The translations under genes were made by a program, and so were the position numbers. From contig OZ244812.1 in the NCBI GenBank assembly GCA_965220205.1, forward strand, positions 62,001-126,000: 64,000 nt of DNA, read 5' to 3'. Each line of letters begins with the position of its first letter. Position 1 is the first letter of the stretch. Origin of the DNA: G965220205 sp965220205. Its GTDB lineage: Bacteria; Chloroflexota; Dehalococcoidia; Lucifugimonadales; Australimonadaceae. The notes under the pieces are model-generated. The model was not told the DNA's origin, did no database searches, and saw nothing but the letters and a program-made list of their open reading frames with translations. Of the stretch, positions 1 through 8,481 are shown piece after piece.

Positions 1-35
1 TCAGGGCCTGAACCTCCGCCTCAAAGCGGGTGAGG

Positions 36-170
36 AGCCCCAACGGGGCTTGGCCACCCGGTAATCCGGCCCTAAGGCCGGGAGCGGCAACGGAGCGTAG
101 GGCCCGGCCCCGGCAAGTCCGGGGGAGGTTCGTCGGCGCCGGAGAGGCCCACAGCGGTCGCTCCGGCGCC
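36..170. other. Cluster of four perfect inverted repeats downstream of ltaE
   Basis: Four perfect hairpins occur in 135 nt: AGCCCC/GGGGCT (36-41 with 45-50), CCGGCC/GGCCGG (66-71 with 76-81), CCCCGG/CCGGGG (108-113 with 119-124) and a 10-bp stem GGCGCCGGAG/CTCCGGCGCC (135-144 with 161-170). The last begins 12 nt after the ltaE stop on the minus strand, but no T-run follows it, so it is not a classical intrinsic terminator. I see no protein gene here. It could be a structured RNA or a processed 3' end. Confidence 0.4.
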
Positions 171-182
171 TCCGTTTATGGG

Positions 183-1235
183 TTAGCGCGTACCGGCCCC
201 CTCCCGCGCCACTAGCCCGATCACGTCCAGCGCCTCGTCGACGTCCTCCGCGGTGATCCCGTTGCGGGTGACGAACCGCACCCAGTTGAAGCGCCCGTTG
301 GCCAGCACTCCGCGCGCCTTCAGCGCCTCCGCCGTCTCCGGGCCGCGGCCGTCTTCGAGTTCGGCGTACACGATGTTCGTCTCGACGTGGCTCGGGTCGA
401 TGACGATTCCGGGCAGGCAGGCCAGCCCCGCCGCCAACCGCTTCGCGTTCGCGTGGTCCTCCGCCAGCCGGTCCACCATCGTATCGAGCGCCACGAGCCC
501 CGCCGCCGCCAGGACCCCGGCCTGTCGCATCCCGCCCCCCGCCATCTTGCGCATGCGCCGGGCCCTCGTAATGAACTCGCTGCTCCCGCACACCACCGAA
601 CCCACCGGGCACGACAGCCCCTTGGAGAGGCAGAAGCTCACCGAGTCGGCTACCGACGCCAGCTCAGCGGCGGGAACGCCGAGGGCCACCGACGCGTTGA
701 AGATGCGGGCGCCGTCCATATGCACCGCCATGCCGTGGGCGCGTGCTGCCTCCACGACCGGCCGTAGCTGCTCGACCGTGAACGCGGCCCCGTTGCCGCG
801 GTTGTGCGTGTTCTCGAGGCACAGCAGCGCCGTGCGCGGGAATAGGCCGGGCGGCGAGATCGTCGCCTCGACCGCCTCCGGAGTCATCAGGCCCCGGTGA
901 TCGTTGGGAGTGGGGCGCATCTGCACGCCGCCGAAGGCGGCGATGGCCCCCATCTCGTTGACCAGGAGATGAGCGTCCGCGCCCATGATGGCCTCGTCCC
1001 CGCGGTTGCACCACGACAGCGCCGAGACCAGGTTCCCCATCGACCCGCTGACCACGAACAGGCCCGCCTCCTTCCCCAGCCGCGCCGCCGCTGTCTCCTC
1101 CAGCCTGTTGATCGTCGGGTCCTCGCCGTAGACATCGTCGCCGAGCTCCGCCTCGGCCATGGCGCGCCGCATCGCGTTGGTCGGTTGGGTTACTGTGTCG
1201 CTGCGCAGGTCGATGACCCGGGGCGCCATGCTCAT
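183..1235 (-). CDS. ltaE: Low-specificity L-threonine aldolase
   Basis: A PLP-dependent fold-type I enzyme of 350 residues, the usual family length, expected in the cytosol to cleave L-threonine and allo-threonine to glycine and acetaldehyde. Visible are the N-terminal DLRSDTVTQPT block (9-19), the LENTHNRGNG segment (140-149), the PLP-contacting HMDGARIFNA (172-181) and the Schiff-base lysine K205 in SFCLSKGLSCPVGS. The ATG at 1235 has an AAGGAGT ribosome site about 6 nt upstream; a second ATG two codons in is possible. The gene is divergent from lspA. Family assignment is firm; substrate stereospecificity is not visible. Confidence 0.93.
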   Translation of the reverse strand: MSMAPRVIDLRSDTVTQPTNAMRRAMAEAELGDDVYGEDPTINRLEETAAARLGKEAGLFVVSGSMGNLVSALSWCNRGDEAIMGADAHLLVNEMGAIAAFGGVQMRPTPNDHRGLMTPEAVEATISPPGLFPRTALLCLENTHNRGNGAAFTVEQLRPVVEAARAHGMAVHMDGARIFNASVALGVPAAELASVADSVSFCLSKGLSCPVGSVVCGSSEFITRARRMRKMAGGGMRQAGVLAAAGLVALDTMVDRLAEDHANAKRLAAGLACLPGIVIDPSHVETNIVYAELEDGRGPETAEALKARGVLANGRFNWVRFVTRNGITAEDVDEALDVIGLVAREGAGTR

Positions 1236-1362
1236 GTGCGGTACTCCTTCGTCCTTGTGAATCGGTCGCTGCGAGGCTGGCGACGCGGAGCGGGACCTCC
1301 TCGGAAGGCCGCCGCGATTCTAGCGCAACGCCCAACGGCCCGGCCACGAAACAGCCCCGTGC

Positions 1363-1368
1363 TAGAAT
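1363..1368 (+). promoter_or_regulatory. Candidate -10 box for lspA-rluD
   Basis: TAGAAT lies about 34 nt upstream of the lspA start in the divergent gap between ltaE and lspA. It matches TATAAT at five of six positions. No convincing -35 is seen at 17 nt. Confidence 0.35.
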
Positions 1369-1401
1369 CTTGTCGAAGGCGATTGCCTGCGCGAGGTCGG
1401 C

Positions 1402-1950
1402 GTGATGTTGCGGACGCTATCGATGAATCGCCTTGTCGTAGGGGTCGTACTCGCCGGATTCGCCCTCGACCAACTCACCAAGTACCTCGTCGTTCGGAAC
1501 TTGCCGCTGCGCTCGTCGTGGCCCGACGAGGGGTTCTTCCGCATCACGCACGTCGGCAATACGGGCAGCGCTTTCGGGCTGTTTCACAACCAGAACCTCC
1601 CCCTCATCGTCGCCTCGTTCCTGGGGCTTGCCGTGCTCTGCTACTTCTACCGCGCTCACCCCAACCCCGGCCTGCCCGTCCAACTCAGTCTCGGGCTCAT
1701 GGTGGCGGGCGCCATCGGCAACTTGGCCGACCGGCTCGTCCGCGGCCACGTTACGGATTTCATCGACATTGGCCCCTGGTGGATTTTCAACCTGGCCGAC
1801 GCGTCGATTGTGTGCGGGCTGGCGGTGCTCGCGGTCAGCATGTGGGTGGACCGCTCCCCCGCCGCTGCGGTGCCGGAAGGCGGCGACGCTCCGCTTTCAG
1901 GAGTTGCGCCCCCAGAGCCTTCGGAAGAGGACGATGTCGCAGGCCGGTGA
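1402..1950 (+). CDS. lspA: Lipoprotein signal peptidase (signal peptidase II)
   Basis: An integral inner-membrane aspartyl protease that removes the signal peptide from diacylglyceryl-prolipoproteins. The 182-residue product shows four hydrophobic segments and all family blocks: DQLTKYLV (23-30), VGNTGSAFGLF (51-61), GAIGNLADRLVRGHVTDFID (103-122) and FNLADASI (129-136). The catalytic pair is predicted as D119 and D133. The start is GTG at 1402, immediately followed by ATG at 1405. The last 17 nt overlap rluD. Its clients may include the lipoproteins at 15240-16028 and 20537-20980 in this window. The C-terminal 30 residues are a charged tail outside the conserved domain. Confidence 0.95.
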   Translation: MMLRTLSMNRLVVGVVLAGFALDQLTKYLVVRNLPLRSSWPDEGFFRITHVGNTGSAFGLFHNQNLPLIVASFLGLAVLCYFYRAHPNPGLPVQLSLGLMVAGAIGNLADRLVRGHVTDFIDIGPWWIFNLADASIVCGLAVLAVSMWVDRSPAAAVPEGGDAPLSGVAPPEPSEEDDVAGR

Positions 1951-2854
1951 GCCGCGCCGCGTACGCGTAGCGTCCGACCGCGACGGCGAGCGGCTGGACC
2001 GGCTCGTCCAATCGGCGTGGCCGGACATCAGCCGCTCGCACGGCGCGGCGCTCATCCGCGACGGCCGCGTCACGCTGAACGGAGCGCTCGCGAAGCCTTC
2101 CTCCGCGGTGCGCACGGGCGACGCGGTTGAAGTCATCGAGGTCCCGCCCGTCGCAACCGAGCCAACCGCCCAGGACATCCCGGTTGCCATTGTCTACGAG
2201 GACGCATTCGTGGCCGTCGTCGACAAGCCGGCCGGGCTCAGCGTCCATCCGGGGCCCGGGCACCCGGACCGCACGCTGGTGAACGCGCTCCTCGGCGCGA
2301 TGCCCGGTCTGTCCAGCCTCGGCGGCAGCGAGCGGCCCGGCATCGTGCACCGGCTCGACAAAGACACGTCAGGTCTGCTGGCCGTGGCCAAGACTGACGC
2401 CGCGCACCGCTCGCTGACGGCACAACTCAAGCGGCGTGTGGTGGGCAAGACCTACCTGGCGCTCGTCACAGGCGCGGTCAGCCGCGACGAAGGCGAGGTC
2501 GCCGAGCCCATCGCCCGTCACCCGCGGCGCCGTCAACGGATGGCCGTCGTCGCCGGAGGGAGGGATGCCCTCACCCGCTATCGCGTAGTCGAGCGTCACC
2601 CGGGCGTCACGCTGATCGAGGCGTCGCCGGTGACCGGCCGGACACACCAGATACGCGTCCACATGGCGTGGCTGGGGCATCCGTTGGTCGGCGACCCGGT
2701 CTACGGGAAACGGTCTCCGCTCGTGGAGCGGCACTTCCTGCACGCCGCGCGGCTTGCCTTCTGGCTGCCCCCTGATGAGCGGGAGCGCCGCGAGTTCGAG
2801 TCCCCGCTGCCGCCCGACCTGCGACGAGCGCTCGACATCGCCCGCTCGGGCTGA
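1934..2854 (+). CDS. rluD: Ribosomal large-subunit pseudouridine synthase, RluA/RluD family
   Basis: Isomerises uridines in 23S rRNA to pseudouridine; probably RluD-like, although the target positions cannot be read from sequence. The 306-residue product has an N-terminal S4 RNA-binding domain (about 19-68) and a pseudouridine synthase domain with the hallmark HRLDKDTSGLL (139-149, catalytic D142), followed by VTGRTHQIRVH. The ATG at 1934 is chosen because it carries GGAAGAGG just upstream and precedes the S4 domain; longer readings run inside lspA. Translation is likely coupled to lspA by the 17-nt overlap, an arrangement common in bacteria. Confidence 0.93.
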   Translation: MSQAGEPRRVRVASDRDGERLDRLVQSAWPDISRSHGAALIRDGRVTLNGALAKPSSAVRTGDAVEVIEVPPVATEPTAQDIPVAIVYEDAFVAVVDKPAGLSVHPGPGHPDRTLVNALLGAMPGLSSLGGSERPGIVHRLDKDTSGLLAVAKTDAAHRSLTAQLKRRVVGKTYLALVTGAVSRDEGEVAEPIARHPRRRQRMAVVAGGRDALTRYRVVERHPGVTLIEASPVTGRTHQIRVHMAWLGHPLVGDPVYGKRSPLVERHFLHAARLAFWLPPDERERREFESPLPPDLRRALDIARSG

Positions 2855-2856
2855 CG

Positions 2857-3150
2857 CTACGCCCGGCCGAGCATGCGCTCGAGCAGCGCCTTGGTGCGCG
2901 GCGCCTCTTTCAAGCCCTCGGCGAACTGGTCAAGGTACTCCGCCGACACCATCAGCGCGCCGCGCCCGAACCGGGTCCCGTGGTAGTAGCAGAACCGTAG
3001 GGTCAGCGAGCCGTCGTCAAACTCCAGGAGTTGGATGGTCGCTTCGTGATACGGCGTGTCCGCGCTCACCTCTTCGACAATCTGCCCACCGCCCCAATGC
3101 ATGGAGAAGGGCCGGGGGAGGATGCGTCCACTCGCCTGCCGCTGGGCCAT
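2857..3150 (-). CDS. Conserved hypothetical protein, 97 residues
   Basis: A small soluble protein with no signal peptide or membrane segment. The middle (about 20-75) is rich in beta-forming residues, with ATIQLLEFDDGSLTLRFCYY and FGRGALMVSAEYLDQF, and the C-terminus is helical and basic (KALLERMLGR). I do not recognise a family and assign no function. It converges on rluD with only 2 nt between the stop codons, and is divergent from the alpha/beta hydrolase gene. Its compact length and codon usage like its neighbours support it as a real gene. Confidence 0.65.
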   Translation of the reverse strand: MAQRQASGRILPRPFSMHWGGGQIVEEVSADTPYHEATIQLLEFDDGSLTLRFCYYHGTRFGRGALMVSAEYLDQFAEGLKEAPRTKALLERMLGRA

Positions 3151-3284
3151 GACCTTCCTCCTGTCTCGTCATGCCGACAGAGTACTCCTCTCGCGTGGTC
3201 TCAACGCTGGCTGCCCCGCCGGGGCGGCGCGCTACCCACCCGATCCCTTGCGTGGCGTGTGGCGCGACTGAGATAGTCAGTCCT

Positions 3285-4025
3285 ATGCGCCTTCCTGTAA
3301 CGAGCGTCGAGGCAGCCGGCGGGCAGCCAGGCCGCGCAATCGTGCTGGTGCATGGCGCGGCCAACTCGGCTGGGGTGTGGCGGTTCTGGCAAACGGCGCT
3401 GGCCGGACACGGCTGGACCACCCATGCGGTCGACCTGCGAGGCCATGGCGCCGACGCGGCTGACCTGTCGGCGGTCTCGATGCACGACTACGCCGCCGAC
3501 GTCGCGGAGTTCGCGCAGTCGCTCGACGCGCCGCCCGTGGTGATGGGCTGGAGCATGGGAGGGCTCGTTGCAATGATGGCGGCGCGAGCCGGAATCGCGG
3601 CCGCGTGCATCGGCCTCGCGCCGAGCACTCCCGCCAGGTCGGTGGACGCCGCGCCGCCTCTCCGCACCGGCGTGTTCGGGCCGGAGGAGTACGGGATCGC
3701 CGGCCGCGACCCTAACGATCAACCCGCCATGCCCGACCTCGACCTTGATGAGCGCAACGTCGCCCTTGCGTCGCTCGCCTCCGAATCGCGGCTGGCCCGG
3801 GACGAACGCAAAGCGGGGATCGTGATCGAATCGTTGCCCTGTCCGCTGCTCATCGCCACCGGCACAGCCGACGCCAGCTGGCCGCGCAGCGCCTACGACG
3901 GACTCTGGCTCGACGCGGACTACGTCGAGGTCGAGGGCGCGTCGCATTGGGGGCTGGTGCTCAACCGTCGCGCGCTCGACGCCCTGGCGCCCCGCATCGT
4001 CTCGTGGCTTGAGCCCTTTCGGTAG
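3285..4025 (+). CDS. Alpha/beta-fold hydrolase
   Basis: A 246-residue cytosolic alpha/beta hydrolase of unknown substrate. The oxyanion region LVHGAANSAGVW (21-32), the nucleophile elbow GWSMGG (S90) and the late histidine in GASHWGLV are visible; the acid is probably the Asp in ATGTADASWP. The frame is open 38 codons upstream, but that part is proline/arginine-rich and unlike the family, and ATG 3285 has a GATAGT -10-like box (3272-3277) just 7 nt upstream, which suggests a leaderless message. It stands alone between a divergent hypothetical gene and a convergent methyltransferase. The family call is firm; the reaction is unknown. Confidence 0.85.
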   Translation: MRLPVTSVEAAGGQPGRAIVLVHGAANSAGVWRFWQTALAGHGWTTHAVDLRGHGADAADLSAVSMHDYAADVAEFAQSLDAPPVVMGWSMGGLVAMMAARAGIAAACIGLAPSTPARSVDAAPPLRTGVFGPEEYGIAGRDPNDQPAMPDLDLDERNVALASLASESRLARDERKAGIVIESLPCPLLIATGTADASWPRSAYDGLWLDADYVEVEGASHWGLVLNRRALDALAPRIVSWLEPFR

Positions 4026-4099
4026 CGGACCGCGAGGGTATCCGGCCTAGTTGTAGCGCTGATGCAGTGGCGTTGCAGCTGAGGAGCCGGCCAGTCTTC

Positions 4100-4888
4100 C
4101 TACGACTGCTTGCGGGCGACCCACACCAGGTCGTCGCTCTCCTCAGTCACCGGCCCGCCCGCGAAGTCGCCATAGAGCTCCTCGACCGTGAACCCGGCTA
4201 GCTCGAGCAGGTGCTGCATCTCGTAGCGGAAGGTGTAGCGCAGATCGAAATCGCGATACAGTCGGCGCACCATCATGCCGGTCTCGTCCAGTTCCTCGAT
4301 GATGAGCCGGGCGCTGTTGACCTGGTCGACCGCATTCCACTGGTTCTGTCCCCAAACGACGATGGACGTGCCGTCCGGCTGGTCGACATCGCGGATATGG
4401 AACGGCACAGCCTCGTCCCGCCGGTCCGCGAGTTGGGCGAGGTCGGGCGCGAACACGTCGAGCGCCAGCAGACCATCTGGGCGCAGATGCGCCGCGGCGT
4501 TCTCGAGCGCCTCGCGTTGGTCTTCGATCGTCAGCATCGACTGGAACGACCGGAAGGGGAACGCGACGAGTGCGAACTCCCCGCCGGCTTCGACGTCCGC
4601 CATGTCGCCCACCGTGAACCGCGCCAGGTGCGAGAGACCCGCAGCCTCCGCCTTTGCCCGCGCCGCCTCGACCATGCGCGGCGAGATGTCGACGCCGACG
4701 ACTTCGATCCCCGATTGCGCCAGCGCGAGGGATACGCGTCCCGTCCCGCAGCCCATCTCCAGCACTCGGCCCCCAGCGGCCCTCGCCCGCTCAATATAGA
4801 ACGGCAGATCGTGGTCGAGGTACGTGTAGACGCGGTCGTAGATGTCGGCCCAGCCATCGTAGAGGTCGGCGCTGTCTGCGTCAGTCAT
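4100..4888 (-). CDS. Class I SAM-dependent methyltransferase
   Basis: A 262-residue Rossmann-fold methyltransferase. SAM-binding motif I is VLEMGCGTG (42-50), followed by the acidic motif II VVGVDISPRM and the GDMADV region that typically contacts adenine. The N-terminal DLYDGWADIYDRVY pattern resembles small-molecule methyltransferases. The C-terminal half is mostly beta and could be a lid. Its ATG overlaps the ruvA stop (ATGA), so it is translationally coupled as the third gene of a ruvC-ruvA unit, although no functional link to Holliday-junction repair is evident. The substrate is unknown. Confidence 0.85.
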   Translation of the reverse strand: MTDADSADLYDGWADIYDRVYTYLDHDLPFYIERARAAGGRVLEMGCGTGRVSLALAQSGIEVVGVDISPRMVEAARAKAEAAGLSHLARFTVGDMADVEAGGEFALVAFPFRSFQSMLTIEDQREALENAAAHLRPDGLLALDVFAPDLAQLADRRDEAVPFHIRDVDQPDGTSIVVWGQNQWNAVDQVNSARLIIEELDETGMMVRRLYRDFDLRYTFRYEMQHLLELAGFTVEELYGDFAGGPVTEESDDLVWVARKQS

Positions 4889-5484
4889 TGAGAACGCCCC
4901 ATACGCTGCAGCGCGCGCCGCACCCGCGCATCGACATCCAACTCCTCATCCGCGTCGAGCGAGAGCGCCTGCCGCGCCTCGATGGGGGAGAAACCTAAAC
5001 CGAGGAGCCATGCAAGCGCGGGGTCGGCGCCGGACCCGCCGGACGCCGCGACCGCAGTCGGCCAGCTGCCAAACTCGTCTTCGAGCTTTCCCTTGAGATC
5101 GACGATGATGCGCTCCGCGCTCCTGCGCCCCACGCCGGGAGCGCGCGTAATGGCCGTGGCGTCGCCCGCGATGATTGCCGAGGCCAGCTCGTCGACCGTC
5201 ATCACCGACAGGACCGCCAACGCTGCTTTGGGGCCGATTCCGCTGATCCCCAACAGCGACTCGAACAGTGTCCGTCCTCGCTCGTCCGCGAACCCGTACA
5301 GCTGCAGGTCGTCCTCCCGGACAGCGAGGTACGTCACGAGCCGGACGACCGAGCCGGGGCCGGGCAGCGCGGCGAGGTCGTTGGAGGGGACCGATACGGC
5401 GAGCGTTACGCCTCCCACGCGGACCATCGCCCCGTCGCCCGACTTCGCCTCGAGGACGCCCTCGATTGCGGCGATCAGGCTCAC
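4885..5484 (-). CDS. ruvA: Holliday junction branch migration protein RuvA
   Basis: RuvA tetramers bind four-way junctions and load the RuvB motor. The 199-residue product has an N-terminal OB fold, the helix-hairpin-helix pair LLGISGIGPKAALAVLS and APGVGRRSAERIIVDLKGKL, and the flexible-linked C-terminal RuvB-binding domain DPALAWLLGLGFSPIEARQA. The start is taken as GTG 5484 (reading SLIAAIEG), matching the family N-terminus; it overlaps the ruvC stop as GTGA. Upstream in-frame codons lie inside ruvC. ruvB is not in this window. Confidence 0.95.
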   Translation of the reverse strand: MSLIAAIEGVLEAKSGDGAMVRVGGVTLAVSVPSNDLAALPGPGSVVRLVTYLAVREDDLQLYGFADERGRTLFESLLGISGIGPKAALAVLSVMTVDELASAIIAGDATAITRAPGVGRRSAERIIVDLKGKLEDEFGSWPTAVAASGGSGADPALAWLLGLGFSPIEARQALSLDADEELDVDARVRRALQRMGRSQ

Positions 5485-5981
5485 AGGGGCCGCACCCGCG
5501 CGGAGGCGCGCCACTGCTGCAGGTCGCACAGGGCCACGGCCAACGCGTCCGACGCGTCCTCGGAGATCAGATCGGCGCCGAGCCCGAGGAGCGTGCGGAC
5601 CGCCCGCTGCACTTGGGCCTTGTCGCCGGCGCCGTAGTTCGCGACGGCGCTCTTCACCTCTGCTGGGGAGTAGCGGTGGACGGTCATGCCGTACGCCGCG
5701 GCGAGCAGCAGGGCGACCGCCTGCGCCTGTCCCACCGCCACCGCGGACTTGGCCCCCCGTTCCCGCGCGACGAAGGGTTCCTCGATCGCGAGTCGGTCAG
5801 GCCGCCACTGGGCGGCGACCGCTTCCAGCTCTTGGTGGAGGCGGTGCAGCCGCTCGTGCATCTCGCGGCCCTTGCCACCCTCCAGCGTGCCCCAGGCCAC
5901 GCATGTCATGTCGTCCTCGTCAAAATCGAGCACGCCGTACCCTAGGAACTGCGTTCCTGGATCGACGCCGAGTACGCGCAT
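5481..5981 (-). CDS. ruvC: Crossover junction endodeoxyribonuclease RuvC
   Basis: Resolves Holliday junctions by symmetric cleavage. The 166-residue protein has the RNase H-like fold with its acidic tetrad visible: D7 in MRVLGVDPG, the glutamate in LAIEEPF (about 67) and the pair in EDASDALAVALC (about 142-145). The ATG at 5981 is preferred over an upstream in-frame start because it begins exactly at the conserved first strand and has GGAGG 5 nt upstream. It leads the ruvC-ruvA-methyltransferase unit. A TACAAT (6062-6067 on this strand) upstream is a possible -10. Confidence 0.95.
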   Translation of the reverse strand: MRVLGVDPGTQFLGYGVLDFDEDDMTCVAWGTLEGGKGREMHERLHRLHQELEAVAAQWRPDRLAIEEPFVARERGAKSAVAVGQAQAVALLLAAAYGMTVHRYSPAEVKSAVANYGAGDKAQVQRAVRTLLGLGADLISEDASDALAVALCDLQQWRASARVRPL

Positions 5982-6406
5982 ACAGGCCTCCATCGTCCCG
6001 CCGCGCCGGTGCAAGTCGGCGTCCAGGGAGGGGCGAGCGGGCGAACAGAGTCGCCGCCGCCATTGTAGACACTCGCTCCCGCGAGCGGACAGGCGTCTCG
6101 CCGTCCGTCTCCCCAGAGTCCGCCGTGGGCCGGCGCCGGCTGTGAGGCTGACCAGGAGCGGCTACCATGCGCCGCCGTGTGGGAACACTACCTTGAAGCC
6201 AACAGAGCGCATTGGTCCACGATCATCGGGGCCTGCTGTGGCAGGGGTTCCCCTCGATGACGAGCGACAGGCAGGGGAGTTGGCGGCTCCCTCCGCCCAA
6301 CGGCGCGATGTCGCTGACCTTCTCGATGATGACGACCCGGCAGGGGGGCGCTTTCCGGCGCTCTTGAGACGTTCTTGACAGGCGTTCTCGCCAGAAGCAG
6401 GACGGG
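5982..6406. other. Intergenic gap between yebC and ruvC
   Basis: 425 nt without a supportable gene. It holds a possible ruvC -10 box (TACAAT on the minus strand, 6062-6067) flanked by a small inverted repeat CTCGC/GCGAG around 6073-6085. Nothing else convincing is seen; the open frames across it are extensions of shadow frames from the neighbours. Confidence 0.4.
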
Positions 6407-7168
6407 CTACTCGCCCTTGTACTTTTCGAGCGCCTCGTCGGGGAAGTCGGCGTTGGTGAACACCTGTTGGATGTCGTCGAGCTCGTCGATGCGATCGAGC
6501 AGACGCAGGGTCTGACCGGCGTGGGCCGTCTCGAGCGCCGTGACGGTCTTGGGCGTCATTGTCACCGTCGCGTTGGAGGGCTCGAGCCCGTGCGACCGCA
6601 CGGCTTCCGTGATCGGCTCGAGCGCCGCGGGCGGGCCGGTGATCTCGATGCCGCCGTCCTCGACCTTGACGTCCTCCGCGCCCGCGTCGATTGCGTCGAG
6701 CGCCACCTCTTCGGCCTTGTCGGCGCCGCACTCCTCCACGGCGACGACCGCCTTGCTCTCGAAGTTCCAGGCGACCGACCCCGTCTCACCGAGGCTCCCC
6801 CCGCCGCGCGAGAAGACAGACCGCACCTCGGAGGCTGTGCGGTTGCGATTGTCGGTCAGCGCCATCAGCATGATGGCCGCGCCGCCGGGGCCGTAACCCT
6901 CGTAGACGATCTCCTCGAACGCCACGCCGTCAGCGCCCTGGCCGAGGCCCTTCTTTATGGCGCGGTCCACGTTGTCCGCGGGCATGTTGGCCGCTCGCGC
7001 CTTGTCCATGACGAGGCGCAGCCGGAAGTTCATCGTCGGGTCGCCGCTCCCGCCTTCCCGCGCGGCCACCGTGATGTCCCGCGCGAGCTTGGTGAACGCC
7101 GCGCCCTTCTTGGCGTCGATCGCCGCCTTCTTGTGCTTGATCGTTGACCACTTGGAATGACCTGACAT
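6407..7168 (-). CDS. yebC: YebC/PmpR family protein (TACO1 family)
   Basis: 253 residues, full family length. The diagnostic N-terminus MSGHSKWSTIKHKKAAIDAK, the GYGPGGAAIMLMALTDNRNR block (about 90-110) and the FSRGGGSLGETGSVAWNF block (about 118-135) are all present. Family members have been described both as transcriptional regulators and as translation factors that help ribosomes through difficult sequences; sequence alone cannot choose. A position next to ruvC-ruvA is widely conserved, here separated by about 425 nt. A TATCAT -10-like box and a GGGGCGGAG ribosome site precede the ATG. Confidence 0.95.
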   Translation of the reverse strand: MSGHSKWSTIKHKKAAIDAKKGAAFTKLARDITVAAREGGSGDPTMNFRLRLVMDKARAANMPADNVDRAIKKGLGQGADGVAFEEIVYEGYGPGGAAIMLMALTDNRNRTASEVRSVFSRGGGSLGETGSVAWNFESKAVVAVEECGADKAEEVALDAIDAGAEDVKVEDGGIEITGPPAALEPITEAVRSHGLEPSNATVTMTPKTVTALETAHAGQTLRLLDRIDELDDIQQVFTNADFPDEALEKYKGE

Positions 7169-7258
7169 AGCTCCGCCCCGCGGCGCTCTGGCCGTCGTGA
7201 TGCTTTCGCCGCCATGATACCAAACGCGACCGCTGGAATCTCAGGGGCGCCTATGCCC

Positions 7259-7885
7259 TCATTGCGTCGAGGGCCCGGCTGGCCCTCGACGACGCCGGCG
7301 GGCGGGGCGGGCGGGCTTCGGTCCGCTCAGCCGACGGCGCTCGATGCCGTCAGGCAGCGCGACGCTCATGCGCCGCGCCTCTACGTCGACGTTGCGCACA
7401 ACGTCGGCGAGCGCCGGCAGCAGCAGCTCGCCCTCGCCGTCGGCGACGACGTAGACGTCGTTGGCCCCGGTGTGAAGGATTTCAGTTACCGTGCCCAGGG
7501 AGGCGCCCGCCTCGTCCACGACGGCCATGTCCAGCAGCTGGTAGTGGTAATAGGCGCCGGGGGGCGGCGGCGGCACGTCTCCGGCCGGGACGAAGAGCGG
7601 CTCGCCAAGGAGCGCTGCGGCCTCCTCGCGCGTGTCCACGCCCGCGAGCTTCACCAGTAGTGCCCCGTCGCCCGTCGAGGTGGCGTTGACCACGGTGTAG
7701 CGCACTCCCGCGAGCCATAGCGACGCCTCGGCGCGGAAGCGTTGGGGATTGTCCGTCTCGGGTTGGACTCGCAAGCGGCCGTCGTGCCCGTGTGCCCGGG
7801 CTACCGTGCCGACCTGCACCTGATCGGGCAGACCGTCGGCGGACGGCAATGGAATCGGCAGCTCGGCATCGCGGTCGTGGGGCAT
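7259..7885 (-). CDS. rimM: Ribosome maturation factor RimM
   Basis: Assists assembly of the 30S head around ribosomal protein S19. The 208-residue product has the N-terminal RimM barrel beginning at VQVGTVARAHGHDGRLRV and the C-terminal PRC-barrel with YYHYQLLDMAVVDEAG, LGTVTEI and LLPAL. The C-terminus is an arginine/proline-rich tail. ATG 7885 is chosen; a TTG at 7924 overlapping the khpA stop is an alternative, and neither has a clear ribosome site. It is the last gene of an rpsP-khpA-rimM operon, the conserved order in many bacteria (trmD and rplS, which often follow, are absent here). Confidence 0.93.
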   Translation of the reverse strand: MPHDRDAELPIPLPSADGLPDQVQVGTVARAHGHDGRLRVQPETDNPQRFRAEASLWLAGVRYTVVNATSTGDGALLVKLAGVDTREEAAALLGEPLFVPAGDVPPPPPGAYYHYQLLDMAVVDEAGASLGTVTEILHTGANDVYVVADGEGELLLPALADVVRNVDVEARRMSVALPDGIERRRLSGPKPARPARRRRRGPAGPSTQ

Positions 7886-7916
7886 GGCCGGACGAGGACT
7901 TGGACTGCCGCGAAGG

Positions 7917-8147
7917 CTAGACAATCTCGAGGGTGACTCGGGCGTCTTCCTTGATGGCGGCGACGCGGAGCAGGACGCGCATCGCCTGAGCGACGCGTCC
8001 CTGACGCCCTATCACCTTTCCTTTGTCGTCTGGGTGGACTTCCAGCTTAACGATGATGTGGCCGTCGCCTTCGATCTCTTCGGTGACCGAGACCTCATCC
8101 GGGTGCGTAGCGATGGCTCGGGCGACGTACTCGACCAGCTCCTTCAT
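7917..8147 (-). CDS. khpA: KH-domain RNA-binding protein KhpA
   Basis: A 76-residue single KH domain with the GKVIGRQGR signature (GxxG loop) at about residues 43-51, preceded by the acidic strand IIVKLEVHPDDK. It binds RNA nonspecifically and in other bacteria partners with KhpB/Jag in cell-envelope regulation and sRNA biology. It sits between rpsP and rimM; its ATG overlaps the rpsP stop by 1 nt (TAATG), indicating coupled translation. Confidence 0.93.
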   Translation of the reverse strand: MKELVEYVARAIATHPDEVSVTEEIEGDGHIIVKLEVHPDDKGKVIGRQGRVAQAMRVLLRVAAIKEDARVTLEIV

Positions 8148-8401
8148 TAGGGCTCGGCTTTCTCGACGACGCCCGTGCGCTGGAGGATATGCCCGACCGT
8201 TTCCGTGGGCTGTGCGCCAACGCTGAGCCAGTGTTTGACCTTGTCCTGGTCAACGACGACCGTGGGAGGGTCAGTGAGCGGGTTGTAGTGACCGACTTGG
8301 TCCACGACCGATCCATCTCGGGGAGCGCGCACATCGGCGACCACGATTCGGTAGCTCGGTTGCTTCTTCTTGCCGACGCGGCGCAGTCTGATGCGTAGCA
8401 T
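8147..8401 (-). CDS. rpsP: 30S ribosomal protein S16
   Basis: 84 residues, typical S16 length. It begins MLRIRLRRVGKKKQPSYRIV, with the conserved ADVRAPRDGSVVDQVGHYNP and the C-terminal WLSVGAQPTETVGHIL. The longer open frame upstream is non-homologous; ATG 8401 is right at the family N-terminus and has CGAGGAG about 15 nt upstream. A TAAGAT -10-like box lies further upstream. First gene of the rpsP-khpA-rimM operon. Confidence 0.97.
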   Translation of the reverse strand: MLRIRLRRVGKKKQPSYRIVVADVRAPRDGSVVDQVGHYNPLTDPPTVVVDQDKVKHWLSVGAQPTETVGHILQRTGVVEKAEP

Positions 8402-8481
8402 GGTCTTCGGCGCGACTCCTCGGGGGACGTGTCGCAGAATCTTAGCATACGCAACACAGCGTGACCAACGTGACGGCGCAA

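Noticed and set aside
1..182. RNase P RNA, SRP RNA or tmRNA
   Set aside because: Hairpins are present, but none of the conserved core sequences of these RNAs could be found on either strand.
1..612. 203-codon minus-strand open frame at the window start
   Set aside because: Low-complexity Arg/Gly composition and antisense-phase shadow of ltaE; no family features.
6162..6731. 189-codon minus-strand frame running from yebC into the ruvC gap
   Set aside because: Its N-terminal part is an out-of-frame reading of yebC and the rest shows no conserved pattern.
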